Of a DNA stretch of 60,254 nt, positions 35,141 through 42,564 are shown piece by piece (the first letter of the stretch is position 1; the number at the start of each line of letters is the position of its first letter). Under the pieces are notes generated by a model. It saw only the letters and a list, made by a program, of their open reading frames with translations, was not told the origin of the DNA and did no database searches. This DNA is from Extibacter muris (GTDB taxonomy: Bacteria; Bacillota; Clostridia; Lachnospirales; Lachnospiraceae), in assembly GCF_004345005.1 (NCBI RefSeq), contig NZ_SMMX01000018.1, forward strand, positions 1-60,254, written 5' to 3'. Both the position numbers and the translations under genes were made by a program.

Positions 35141-35573
35141 TCATCCCACGCCGCAGTCTGCAGGATGGTCATTCACGCACACTTTGCTGTGATATTTCTC
35201 GACTTCACTGTTCCAGTAAGCACTGTCCTTTGTACCCGTAACAGCATCCCCGAGTATCTCGGCATCTCTGCCGACCATAATCGTAGCCGGAGCTGCTTCA
35301 TAGTTATGGAGCACGTTTTCCTCCATCTTTTCTGTTGCAATCAGCTGGACATAATCTGCACCTGCCGCAGCGGCTATTGTAGCTGCTTCCTCTTCATTCT
35401 CCGCATCAATCCCTCTTGCGATGCCAAGTATCTGTACCCCTTTTCCTGCATACTTTCTCCCGATATCACCGAGCGTTTTCATCTCTTCTTTACAGTATCC
35501 CTGCCTTTTCTTCTGTCTTCTCCTGGTTCCCGGCAGGATCCTGGCAGACCGACAGCAGCAGCGCCGCCGCCAT
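35141..35573 (-). pseudogene. TlpA-like thiol-disulfide oxidoreductase lipoprotein, internally deleted
   Basis: From about 35573 a signal-like stretch MAAALLLSVCQDPAGNQEKT forms a lipobox (SVC) and linker, ending in a TAA. In a different frame the second half of a thioredoxin fold follows: CKEEMKTLGDIGRKYAGKGV, then VQILGIARGIDAENEEEAAT and a cis-Pro region ENVLHNYEAAPATIMV. The DNA for the first part of the fold, including the first active-site Cys, is missing and the frames no longer match. An open frame of 113 codons remains from ATG 35482. It follows the UGA-containing gene by 17 bp in the same direction, so the pair was probably one redox operon. Confidence 0.65.
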
Positions 35574-35589
35574 AGCGATGATTCATATT

Positions 35590-35895
35590 TTAGCCCTCAT
35601 ATGTCAGGCCCTCTACCACGATTCTCTTGCTCCAGAGGATTCTGGCAAGCTTCAGCTTTACCGTATCCGCGATACCGACTCCTTTCCCCGGCAGGACAAT
35701 CTTACCCGCCTCGCTCGGTATACTCTTATATCCGGTTTCCTCCAGGCCCTTGACTTCTTCCTTATCAGCAAACCTTGCTGATATCTCCACATAGGAGCCG
35801 CCTCATGTATTGCACACCGCCGGCTCAACGACGATATCCGTGTACTGTTTTTCTTCCATATATTCCTTCAAACTATTATCCAATATAACATTCAT
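35590..35895 (-). CDS. Candidate selenoprotein with a Cys-x-x-Sec motif
   Basis: ATG at 35895 has AGGAGGTAAG upstream. The frame gives MNVILDNSLKEYMEEKQYTD, then IVVEPAVCNT, an in-frame TGA (35805-35803), and GGSYVEISARFADKEEVKGL through to a stop at 35590: 101 residues counting the TGA as Sec. The TGA lies three codons after Cys28, so the motif is C-N-T-U, a redox arrangement. The frame is intact on both sides. A SECIS-like stem-loop follows the TGA. The fold resembles small HesB-like proteins but I cannot name the family with certainty. If TGA is a plain stop the gene is a pseudogene; the SECIS and the CxxU spacing argue against that. No sel genes lie in the window. Confidence 0.65.
35763..35783 (-). 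promoter_or_regulatory. Candidate bacterial SECIS element
   Basis: On the minus strand TATCAGCAA-GGT-TTGCTGATA forms a 9-bp perfect stem whose loop contains GGU. The loop lies 28 nt downstream of the UGA, within the window used by SelB. The top resembles the E. coli fdhF SECIS (stem with an AGGUCU-type loop). The nucleotides also encode ISARFAD, so the structure is within the gene as bacterial SECIS elements are. Confidence 0.6.
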
Positions 35896-36012
35896 GATTC
35901 TTACCTCCTTTTTATTATGGATTCATCATATCAGATTGATATTCTCTCTTCTGTGATTACGTCACATTACTTTTGATCAACTATATTCTTTTTCCTATGT
36001 TCCTACTTCTAT

Positions 36013-36150
36013 TATAATATTTCAATAGCCAACGATGGCAAGATAGCCCATATGTATCAGCGAGCATGACGGCTTGTCGAGATTAGATACATCCCGAACC
36101 TATATATCGTAACGCGCAGTTCCCATACCGGGGACTGCGCGTTGCTTTTT
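36013..36150 (+). ncRNA. Candidate structured RNA with its own terminator
   Basis: TATAAT (36013-36018) precedes a region with nested pairing: ACGAT (36031-36035) with ATCGT (36106-36110), ATGTATC (36051-36057) with GATACAT (36086-36092 region), and CGAGC/GCTTG inside. It ends in AACGCGCAGT(T)CCC pairing with GGGACTGCGCGTT (36111-36143) and T5. The -35 box is weak. It may be a stand-alone sRNA or a riboswitch-type leader; the next plus-strand gene starts 270 nt later. I do not recognise the family. Confidence 0.45.
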
Positions 36151-36175
36151 ACAATTTACTGCCTTCCTGCGAAGC

Positions 36176-36322
36176 CTAAACCTGCCTCATTTTAACATCT
36201 ACTGCTTCTTTTCTTGCGTTATGCTCCTGATTCTGGTTCTCAGGCTTCACTTTTTCCGTAATGCTGTTGAATTTCTCCAGATTCTTCTTCTGATTCTGCT
36301 TTTCCTGTCGTTTTTTGTCCAT
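36176..36322 (-). CDS. Small charged protein, 48 residues
   Basis: ATG at 36322 has GAGGTGATATT upstream. The product MDKKRQEKQNQKKNLEKFNS continues ITEKVKPENQNQEHNARKEA and ends VDVKMRQV. It is rich in Lys, Gln, Asn and Glu with no hydrophobic core, suggesting a disordered or nucleic-acid- or spore-associated peptide. Family not recognised. Confidence 0.55.
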   Translation of the reverse strand: MDKKRQEKQNQKKNLEKFNSITEKVKPENQNQEHNARKEAVDVKMRQV

Positions 36323-36419
36323 AATATCACCTCATAAACAGTATTTCTCCCCAATACATTTATTATACTGTATACCTTGTTTCTCAGGAGTACATCCTAT
36401 ATAAAAAAGGAGTGTTTAC

Positions 36420-36578
36420 ATGAAAGATTTATCAGATTTAAAATTAGACCTGTTACCGGAAGCCCTTCGGAACGCTGCTGGCACAGAATCCCGTAACAGG
36501 CAGGAGAACACGAGCGATATCACGATTCCATTCCCTGAGGAGCTTCTGCAGAAAGATGATACCGATAGCAAGAAGTAA
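36420..36578 (+). CDS. Small protein, 52 residues
   Basis: ATG at 36420, AAAAAAGGAG about 6 nt upstream, stop TAA at 36576-36578. The product MKDLSDLKLDLLPEALRNAA is followed by a polar stretch and FPEELLQKDDTDSKK. It is an acidic, helical peptide with no recognised domain. TATACT/TATACC-type -10 sequence lies about 50 bp upstream. A real small gene by ribosome site and codon pattern. Confidence 0.5.
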   Translation: MKDLSDLKLDLLPEALRNAAGTESRNRQENTSDITIPFPEELLQKDDTDSKK

Positions 36579-36695
36579 GATGTGTATTATTGTGAATCTT
36601 TAAGAAAACCTTATAAGTTTGTGAAGCTTCTGTTTTCCCTCTTGAGAATTTGCTTCAAACGATATAGAATATAACACATTGTTAGGAGGGATTGC

Positions 36696-37493
36696 ATGAA
36701 CGAATATATTGATAAGGATTACGCCAAACATTTCGATGATGATTTTGAAGTAATATACGATGCCCTGGATGAGCTGGATGATTATATCGATTATGACAGC
36801 GGTCCGGATGAGCCGTGGCCCGGGGATGATATGCACTACCATGATGAATATGAAGAAGAGGCACGGCCGAAAAGGCAGAGGCCGGCCCGGAAGAATGAGC
36901 GGCGGGCAGCGGATACCTCCCGCAGCCAAGATTACGGTGACGAGAAAGAAGGACGGAAAAAAGGCAGGGTGAAACTGCCGAATCTGTTATCTCCTGCGGC
37001 AAAGACAGTCCAAGCAGGAGGCAAGGCAGCCGGCAGCATTATCCGTACTGTCTTAAAAGCGGCTTCTCTGCTGCTTATTACTGTTATTACCGTCCTGCTT
37101 GGAATCAGCTTCTGGAATGGCCACGCGGCTTATGGGAATCCTGCGGCTGCCGTCGCGGAGAAGAATTATGCGCTTGCCGCGTATTTTGGCTTTGCAGCCT
37201 TGCTGCTGATTTTTGAACTTATTTCATTTTTCTGGACGCTTTCCGGCCAGAAGATAAAGGACGGCCGCCGTATCAGAAAGCTCGATACCGGAAGAGGGAT
37301 ATGTTCCTTCCTCATCATATATATCGGCTCTTACCTGTCTGTACATCTGGGCAGCCTGATTCCAGAGGTGCCTCAGGCGCTTGGCGGACTAAAAGGAGCC
37401 GTATCCGTCTACGGCTCCCTGAATCAGACGCTGTTTCCTCTCTGTGTGATGGGCGTTATCAGCTGTCTCATACGTAAATTTATTTTTCATTAG
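36696..37493 (+). CDS. Unrecognised membrane protein with acidic N-terminus
   Basis: 265 residues. Residues 1-60 are very acidic (DYAKHFDDDFEVIYDALDEL), 60-100 basic and disordered. Four hydrophobic segments follow at about 118-140, 155-180, 210-230 and 245-263. TTAGGAGGGA precedes the ATG. No family recognised. It converges with the next gene, overlapping tail to tail by 14 bp. Confidence 0.65.
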   Translation: MNEYIDKDYAKHFDDDFEVIYDALDELDDYIDYDSGPDEPWPGDDMHYHDEYEEEARPKRQRPARKNERRAADTSRSQDYGDEKEGRKKGRVKLPNLLSPAAKTVQAGGKAAGSIIRTVLKAASLLLITVITVLLGISFWNGHAAYGNPAAAVAEKNYALAAYFGFAALLLIFELISFFWTLSGQKIKDGRRIRKLDTGRGICSFLIIYIGSYLSVHLGSLIPEVPQALGGLKGAVSVYGSLNQTLFPLCVMGVISCLIRKFIFH

Positions 37494-38337
37494 CTTTTTC
37501 ATCCTCAGCTTCCGCCTGTTGCAGAAAATCTGCATCTTTGGTCTTAAGCCTGGGGATGAATCTTTTGGCAAACTTTCCTTTTCCTCGGTTCTTTACATAG
37601 AAATATCCGATTATGGAGAACAGGACTGCCCCCACAAAGTTCACGAGCAGATCCTTCATCGTATCGATGAGTCCGATATCCAGATAACCGCCAAGTCCCA
37701 GGCTCTCGCCATTTATGGAAATGTCCGTGATATTGCGGATGACTTCCGGGTGGTTCCTTCCTGCCGGATCCAGCATTACGGACGATATGGTATGCACTAT
37801 CGTGTCTTTCTGCATATCGAAGCGGAAGATCTGGTCCATGCCAAATTCAAAGAATTCCCAGATGACACCGATGGTCATGGAAAAGCAGAAGGCCACGATT
37901 GCCACAAACACCGGCGACAGCTTGAAGGAAAAGCGTTCGTTGCGGTTCAGTATATCTACGAGCGCAAACCCGATTGCTGCCATCAGGAAACCGTTCAGCG
38001 TGTGCAGCAGCGTGTCCCACCCGGGAAATATAATATAATAGGACTGTATTTCACCCAGTATCTCCGCTGCAAATATAAACAGCAGTATGATAATCTCAAG
38101 GGCTGTGGGCAGCTCTATCTTTAGATTTACCTGCACCAGGCTTGGAATTATCAGGAGCAGCAATGTCAATATACACAAAAATACATTTTCGTAATTGCCG
38201 TTTAATATCTGCAGTATCATCATCAGAACGACCAGTGCCCGCAGCGTCACGTAAACCATAAAAGAGCTTTTGTGCTCCCGCAGTTCCATTTTGATCGCCC
38301 TGCCCATAATCCTTATCCTGCTCATCTTTTTCTTCAT
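37480..38337 (-). CDS. DUF2238-like multi-pass membrane protein
   Basis: 285 residues with seven or so hydrophobic segments. Characteristic blocks: PGWDTLLHTLNGFLMAAIGF, MTIGVIWEFFEFGMDQ and DTMKDLLVNFVGAVLFSIIG. These match the DUF2238 (YjdF-like) family of unknown function, with conserved H and D/E residues inside the membrane. The C-terminal 30 residues are charged. No operon partner on its strand. Confidence 0.7.
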   Translation of the reverse strand: MKKKMSRIRIMGRAIKMELREHKSSFMVYVTLRALVVLMMILQILNGNYENVFLCILTLLLLIIPSLVQVNLKIELPTALEIIILLFIFAAEILGEIQSYYIIFPGWDTLLHTLNGFLMAAIGFALVDILNRNERFSFKLSPVFVAIVAFCFSMTIGVIWEFFEFGMDQIFRFDMQKDTIVHTISSVMLDPAGRNHPEVIRNITDISINGESLGLGGYLDIGLIDTMKDLLVNFVGAVLFSIIGYFYVKNRGKGKFAKRFIPRLKTKDADFLQQAEAEDEKANEK

Positions 38338-38373
38338 ATGTTCTACATCCTTCTCGTCTTATCCCACAGAAGT

Positions 38374-39303
38374 CTATTCCAGAAAGTTTTCGATTATTAC
38401 TCCTTCCGCTTCCTCTTCCGTCATGCCCAGCGTCCGCAGCTTAATGAGCTGTTCATCGTTGATACGTCCGATAGCCGCCTCATGGATAATGGCAGCATCG
38501 AGATGCCTCGCATTGATTTCCGGTATGGAGCATACCTCTGCCTTGTCCATGATGATGGAATCACACTGGATATGTGCATGGCATCTTGCATTGCCGACAG
38601 CCTTTGGGTGAAACGTCTGTACCGACGCCCCCTTTGCCACGGATCTGGATACGATCTGTGCGGAGCTGCCCTCTCCATTCATCTGTACTTCCATATCGGA
38701 CTCCGCCGTCTGGCTGTCGTGGGTCATCAGCTTCTCTACCACGTAGAGCTTCGCGTCGGCGCCCATTATGACATCTGTCGTGCGCACCGTGGAATCTACC
38801 CCTTTGATCTGTGCCGTATCCAGCGTAAATACCGCTCCCTCGTCAAGTATGATCTTTGTAACCGGGTTCAGGACCCTTGCGCCGGTCCCTTCACCTTCTC
38901 CGTAATGCTTCTCCTCGTAGCGGACATTTGCTCCTCTGCCTACATGGAACGTATGGATCCCGTCGTGCCGGCTCTCATTGCACCCGCTGTTGTGGATGCC
39001 GCAGCCTGCTATGATGGTTACTTCCGCGCCGTCCGCCACGAAGAAATCATTATATACTTCGTCCTTCATGCCGGTGGCATTGACGACAACAGGGATATGC
39101 ACCTGCTCGCCTTTCGTCTCCGCATCGATATAGATATCTATGCCCTGCTTATCTGTTTTCTTCTTTATCTTAATGTGTTCGCTGTCACCATGGCAGAGTG
39201 CAGTTCCGTTGTATCTAAGGTTAAAAGCGCCTTTTTGCCTGAATCCGGCTCCGTCTATCTGCTCGAGCACCTTTTCTATAATCCTGTCCAATTGCTTTCC
39301 CAA
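38374..39303 (-). CDS. SufB/SufD-family Fe-S cluster assembly protein (minimal SUF)
   Basis: 309 residues from a TTG at 39303. It directly follows the sufC stop, with GGAAGGAGG inside the end of sufC as ribosome site. A longer ATG start at 39342 would overlap sufC. The right-handed beta-helix core is seen in INGTALCHGDSEHIK-like and CGIHNSGCNESRHDGIHTFH blocks, and C-terminal INARHLDAAIIHEAAIGRIND. With SufC it forms a two-gene set; such SufBC pairs (also called SMS) act as simple Fe-S scaffolds in anaerobes. Confidence 0.88.
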   Translation of the reverse strand: MGKQLDRIIEKVLEQIDGAGFRQKGAFNLRYNGTALCHGDSEHIKIKKKTDKQGIDIYIDAETKGEQVHIPVVVNATGMKDEVYNDFFVADGAEVTIIAGCGIHNSGCNESRHDGIHTFHVGRGANVRYEEKHYGEGEGTGARVLNPVTKIILDEGAVFTLDTAQIKGVDSTVRTTDVIMGADAKLYVVEKLMTHDSQTAESDMEVQMNGEGSSAQIVSRSVAKGASVQTFHPKAVGNARCHAHIQCDSIIMDKAEVCSIPEINARHLDAAIIHEAAIGRINDEQLIKLRTLGMTEEEAEGVIIENFLE

Positions 39304-39304
39304 C

Positions 39305-40048
39305 TTAGTTTCCTCCTTCCTGCTGCCTGTCCATGCATGCACACTGTCCTTCGCTCAGCAGATTCGGAAGTATCTCATCGCGTGTGCCTATGGCTCCTAT
39401 CTTCCCATCCTCTATTACCATTATCCTGTCTGCCATCTGGATAATCCTCTCCTGGTGGGAGATGAGGATAAGGCTTTCTTCCTTTTTCTTGTGAATCCGT
39501 TCAAACTGCTGCACAAGCATGGAGAAGCTCCACAAGTCGATCCCGGCTTCCGGCTCATCAAAGATGCATAGCTTATGAGGCTTTGCTAGGACCGTCGCGA
39601 TTTCCAGCCGTTTCATCTCCCCGCCCGACAAGGTGGCATCTACTTCTCTCTTGATATATTCTCTGGCGCATAATCCAACACCGCTCAGCATCTTGCAGCA
39701 TTCCGGCTCCGTCAACGGCCTGCCCGCGGCCAGAGATAATAATTTATCAACTGTCATGCCCTTGAATCGGGGCGGCTGCTGGAACGCAAAGCCAATCCCC
39801 GCATCTGCCCTGTGGCTGATATCATAGTCCGTGATATCCTCTCCATCCAGGACGATCCTGCCCTCGTCGGCATCCTCTATCCCCATCAGCACTTTGGCAA
39901 GACTCGACTTACCACCCCCGTTAGGGCCCGTAATCACAAGCATCTCTCCGTCTTCCACCTGGAAACTGATGTCCTTTACAATACTTCTTTCCACACCATT
40001 TTCATCCACTTTGAATGTCAGGTTCTTTACTTCAAGCATCTTCTGCAT
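39305..40048 (-). CDS. sufC: Fe-S cluster assembly ATPase SufC
   Basis: 247 residues, ABC ATPase. Walker A GPNGGGKSS (41-49), Q-loop FQQPPRF, signature LSGGEMKR, Walker B CIFDEPEAGID, and the H-loop SHQ. It powers cluster assembly on the SufB-type partner downstream. The C-terminus CACMDRQQEGGN includes two Cys of unknown role. It is upstream of sufB, with translational coupling by a shared ribosome site. Confidence 0.9.
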   Translation of the reverse strand: MQKMLEVKNLTFKVDENGVERSIVKDISFQVEDGEMLVITGPNGGGKSSLAKVLMGIEDADEGRIVLDGEDITDYDISHRADAGIGFAFQQPPRFKGMTVDKLLSLAAGRPLTEPECCKMLSGVGLCAREYIKREVDATLSGGEMKRLEIATVLAKPHKLCIFDEPEAGIDLWSFSMLVQQFERIHKKKEESLILISHQERIIQMADRIMVIEDGKIGAIGTRDEILPNLLSEGQCACMDRQQEGGN

Positions 40049-40163
40049 CGCTCCTTTATCTCTTATAAATTCCAGAAACCACTAGATCCTATATTGATTT
40101 TTAACAGTACCAGTCCATTATAATCTCTTTTATCCACATTATCAACATAAAGGAATACAAAAA

Positions 40164-40225
40164 GGGACACGGCAAAACGAAATGGGGACGGAGGTTTTTT
40201 AAAAAACCTCCGTCCCCATTTCGTT
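40164..40225. repeat. Dispersed palindromic element, copy 5 (50-bp perfect palindrome)
   Basis: Bases 40176-40225 form a perfect palindrome with the core AATGGGGACGGAGG-T6-A6-CCTCCGTCCCCATT. The left outer arm GGGACACGGCAAAACG (40164-40179) matches the complement of the right arm of copy 1. Between the rubrerythrin stop and the sufC promoter region. Confidence 0.8.
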
Positions 40226-40232
40226 CGATGTT

Positions 40233-40892
40233 TTAATAATTTTCCACTTTCCTCTCAAAATATGCCCGTGAATATCCGCATGCCGGACATCTCTCCGGTG
40301 CCTCTTCTCCTTCGTAGATGAACCCGCACTGGCGGCAATTCCAGCCGAGCGGCGCATCGCCTTTGAAGGTCTTCTCCGCCTTCAATGTGTTCAGAATCTT
40401 CAGATATCGCTTCTTATGAGATGCCTCTACTTTTGCTACGTTGTCAAATTTCAAGGCAAGCTCTTCAAAGCCTTCTTCCCTTGCTTCTTTTGCCATGCGT
40501 TTGTACATGTCGGACCACTCTTCGTTCTCGCCGTCCGCGGCAGTCTGAAGGTTTTCTGCCGTATCCCCTAATCCATGGAACTCGCTGAACCACATCTTGG
40601 CATGCTGCCTTTCCTGTTCGGCTGTCTCGGTGAAGATAGCTGCCGTCTGCTCCATCCCTTCCTGTCTTGCTATCTCTGCGAAGAAGGAATATTTATTTCT
40701 AGCCTGTGACTCTCCGGCAAATGCTTCCATCAGATTCTTCTCTGTCTTAGTTCCCGCATATTTACTGCCGCCTGTCTTTTCCTCTTCCAGCCTTACAAAT
40801 TTGTCTGGGCCTACCTTGCAGATCGGACATGCTTCCGGCGGATTGGCTCCCTCGTGAATATAAGCACATACTGTACATTTGAATTTAGCCAT
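40233..40892 (-). CDS. Reverse rubrerythrin-type peroxidase (two rubredoxin-like domains)
   Basis: 219 residues from the ATG at 40892 (MAKFKCTVCAYIHEGANPPE) with AAGGAGATA upstream. Domains: N-terminal rubredoxin-like (CTVC...CPIC), ferritin-like diiron domain (about 45-175, with EAFAGESQARNKYSFF and EQERQHAKMW), C-terminal rubredoxin (CRQC...CPAC). The N-terminal rubredoxin is the mark of reverse rubrerythrins, which scavenge H2O2 and O2 in anaerobes. It lies just downstream of the hydrogenase and may protect it. Confidence 0.88.
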   Translation of the reverse strand: MAKFKCTVCAYIHEGANPPEACPICKVGPDKFVRLEEEKTGGSKYAGTKTEKNLMEAFAGESQARNKYSFFAEIARQEGMEQTAAIFTETAEQERQHAKMWFSEFHGLGDTAENLQTAADGENEEWSDMYKRMAKEAREEGFEELALKFDNVAKVEASHKKRYLKILNTLKAEKTFKGDAPLGWNCRQCGFIYEGEEAPERCPACGYSRAYFERKVENY

Positions 40893-40962
40893 GATTTTTA
40901 TCTCCTTTTCATTCATTTCTCTATTCTTCATCCTGTTTCGATCATTATGCTGTTCTTGCTTA

Positions 40963-42393
40963 TTACGTTCTTCTCCAGCGCTTTCCCAGGGAGAAGGCGT
41001 CAGCGGGCTTCTCCTGCATGCCTGCCGCCCCCAGGTCTTTGCTTCTGTCGTTGTAGCGGGTATGCAGAAGTTCTTCCGCCACTTCGCTCAACGGTTTTAT
41101 GTAATGCTCTTCATACACTCTCTTGATATCCGGATTTTTATGGCTGTACCTCACTACCATGGATGCGTCTTTGTCATATAACGCACGGATCCGTGCCTGC
41201 CTGATGTCGTCCGTCATGGGCACCTCCGTCTTTGGCTGCCCTCCGCCGCCGATACAGCCGCCGGGACACGTCATGACCTCGACAAAGTCATAATTCTTCC
41301 CACCGTCAGCCATCCTTTTTATAAATTGCCTGGCATGCTCCAAGCCATGGATAACTGCCAACCGGAGCGGGACGTCTCCGATGACGACTTCCGCCTCCCG
41401 GATTCCATCCATGCCGCGTACAGGTGCCAGGTTCAGATAATCCTCCGGCGGATTCTCACCGGTAATAAGATAATAGGCAGTTCTTGCCGCGGCTTCCATG
41501 ACGCCGCCCGTATTGCCGAATATAACCCCGGCTCCTGATGCGGCACCCATAAGCGAATCGTATGGAGATTCCGGCATGTCTCTCAAGTCCCTGCCTTCTT
41601 CTCGCAGCCATCTTGCAAGCTCTCTCGTAGTGATGACATAATCCATGTCACGCATATCTTCCGCCCCATTGCTGACAGACGATATGTTCATCTCGCCTCT
41701 TTGTATCTCGAACTTCTTGGCGGTACAAGGCGTCACTGCCACATTGACAATCTTAGAAGTATCCAGATTATTCTTTTGAGCAAAATATGTCTTAATGGTA
41801 GGTCCCTGCATTCCAATCGGGCTTTTGGCGCTGGATATATGCGGAAGGATCTCAGGATAAAATGTCTCCGCAAATTTTACCCAGGCCGGACAGCAGCTCG
41901 TAAACTGCGGCAGCGGCTTCGTCTTCTTGGTCACTCTTTCTACAAGTTCTGATGCCTCCTCCATAATCGTCAGATTGGCGGCGAAATTGGTGTCCAGTAC
42001 ATAGTCGGCACCCAGGCTTCTAAGTGCCGCCACCATCTTGCCTTCCACGAAACTGCCCGCCGGATATCCAAATTCTTCCCCATGTCCGACACGTACCGAA
42101 GGAGATGTACTGAAAATAACTATTTTTTCAGGATCTTCTATAGCCTGCCTGACCTCTCCGTATTCGTACACTTCCTTTATGGAATCCACCGGACAGACAT
42201 TAGCGCACTGCCCACAATGTACGCATATAGCCGTATCATTTGTACTTTTCAGAGCATACAGCCGGCCTACGGCAATATCCCGTTCGCACACCTGCCTGCA
42301 CTGCCCGCATTTGATGCACAGGCTTTCCTCTCTTCTCACTGCAGGATTATCAGGTTCGATAGGTATCCTGATGTCTGCAAAACTGGGCTTCAT
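40963..42393 (-). CDS. [FeFe] hydrogenase, short form with two [4Fe-4S] clusters
   Basis: 476 residues. Two ferredoxin-type motifs (Cys 26, 29, 32, 36 and 57, 60, 63, 67). H-cluster motifs: TSCCPAW (165-171), TPCTAKKFE (221-229), and EVMTCPGGCIGGGGQP (372-387). All four cluster Cys residues are present. In the second motif the usual Met before Pro-Cys is Thr, as in some divergent groups, and the C-terminal tail of about 85 residues is charged. It oxidises or evolves H2 with ferredoxin. Maturation needs the hydEGF operon at 5.6-9.4 kb. AGAAGTGAAGAG precedes the ATG. Confidence 0.92.
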   Translation of the reverse strand: MKPSFADIRIPIEPDNPAVRREESLCIKCGQCRQVCERDIAVGRLYALKSTNDTAICVHCGQCANVCPVDSIKEVYEYGEVRQAIEDPEKIVIFSTSPSVRVGHGEEFGYPAGSFVEGKMVAALRSLGADYVLDTNFAANLTIMEEASELVERVTKKTKPLPQFTSCCPAWVKFAETFYPEILPHISSAKSPIGMQGPTIKTYFAQKNNLDTSKIVNVAVTPCTAKKFEIQRGEMNISSVSNGAEDMRDMDYVITTRELARWLREEGRDLRDMPESPYDSLMGAASGAGVIFGNTGGVMEAAARTAYYLITGENPPEDYLNLAPVRGMDGIREAEVVIGDVPLRLAVIHGLEHARQFIKRMADGGKNYDFVEVMTCPGGCIGGGGQPKTEVPMTDDIRQARIRALYDKDASMVVRYSHKNPDIKRVYEEHYIKPLSEVAEELLHTRYNDRSKDLGAAGMQEKPADAFSLGKRWRRT

Positions 42394-42518
42394 CTCTTCA
42401 CTTCTTTAAATCAATATTAGTAACTGTTATTAATAAAGCATATTTTTCCATCATGTGCAAGTCCTAAATTAATAATTACGTGGATGTAATCCTCATCTCT
42501 TGCATGGACAGGCAACGA

Positions 42519-42551
42519 GCCGCAACCACCTGATAATCAGGTAATTGCGGC
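42519..42551. terminator. Hairpin L, homologous copy flanking the methyltransferase
   Basis: GCCGCAA(CC)A-CCTGAT-AATCAGG-TAATTGCGGC: a 33-nt inverted repeat that closely matches the one at 43923-43955. On the minus strand it follows the methyltransferase stop by 14 bp and acts as its likely terminator. Confidence 0.6.
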
Positions 42552-42564
42552 CCTTAAAAGATTC

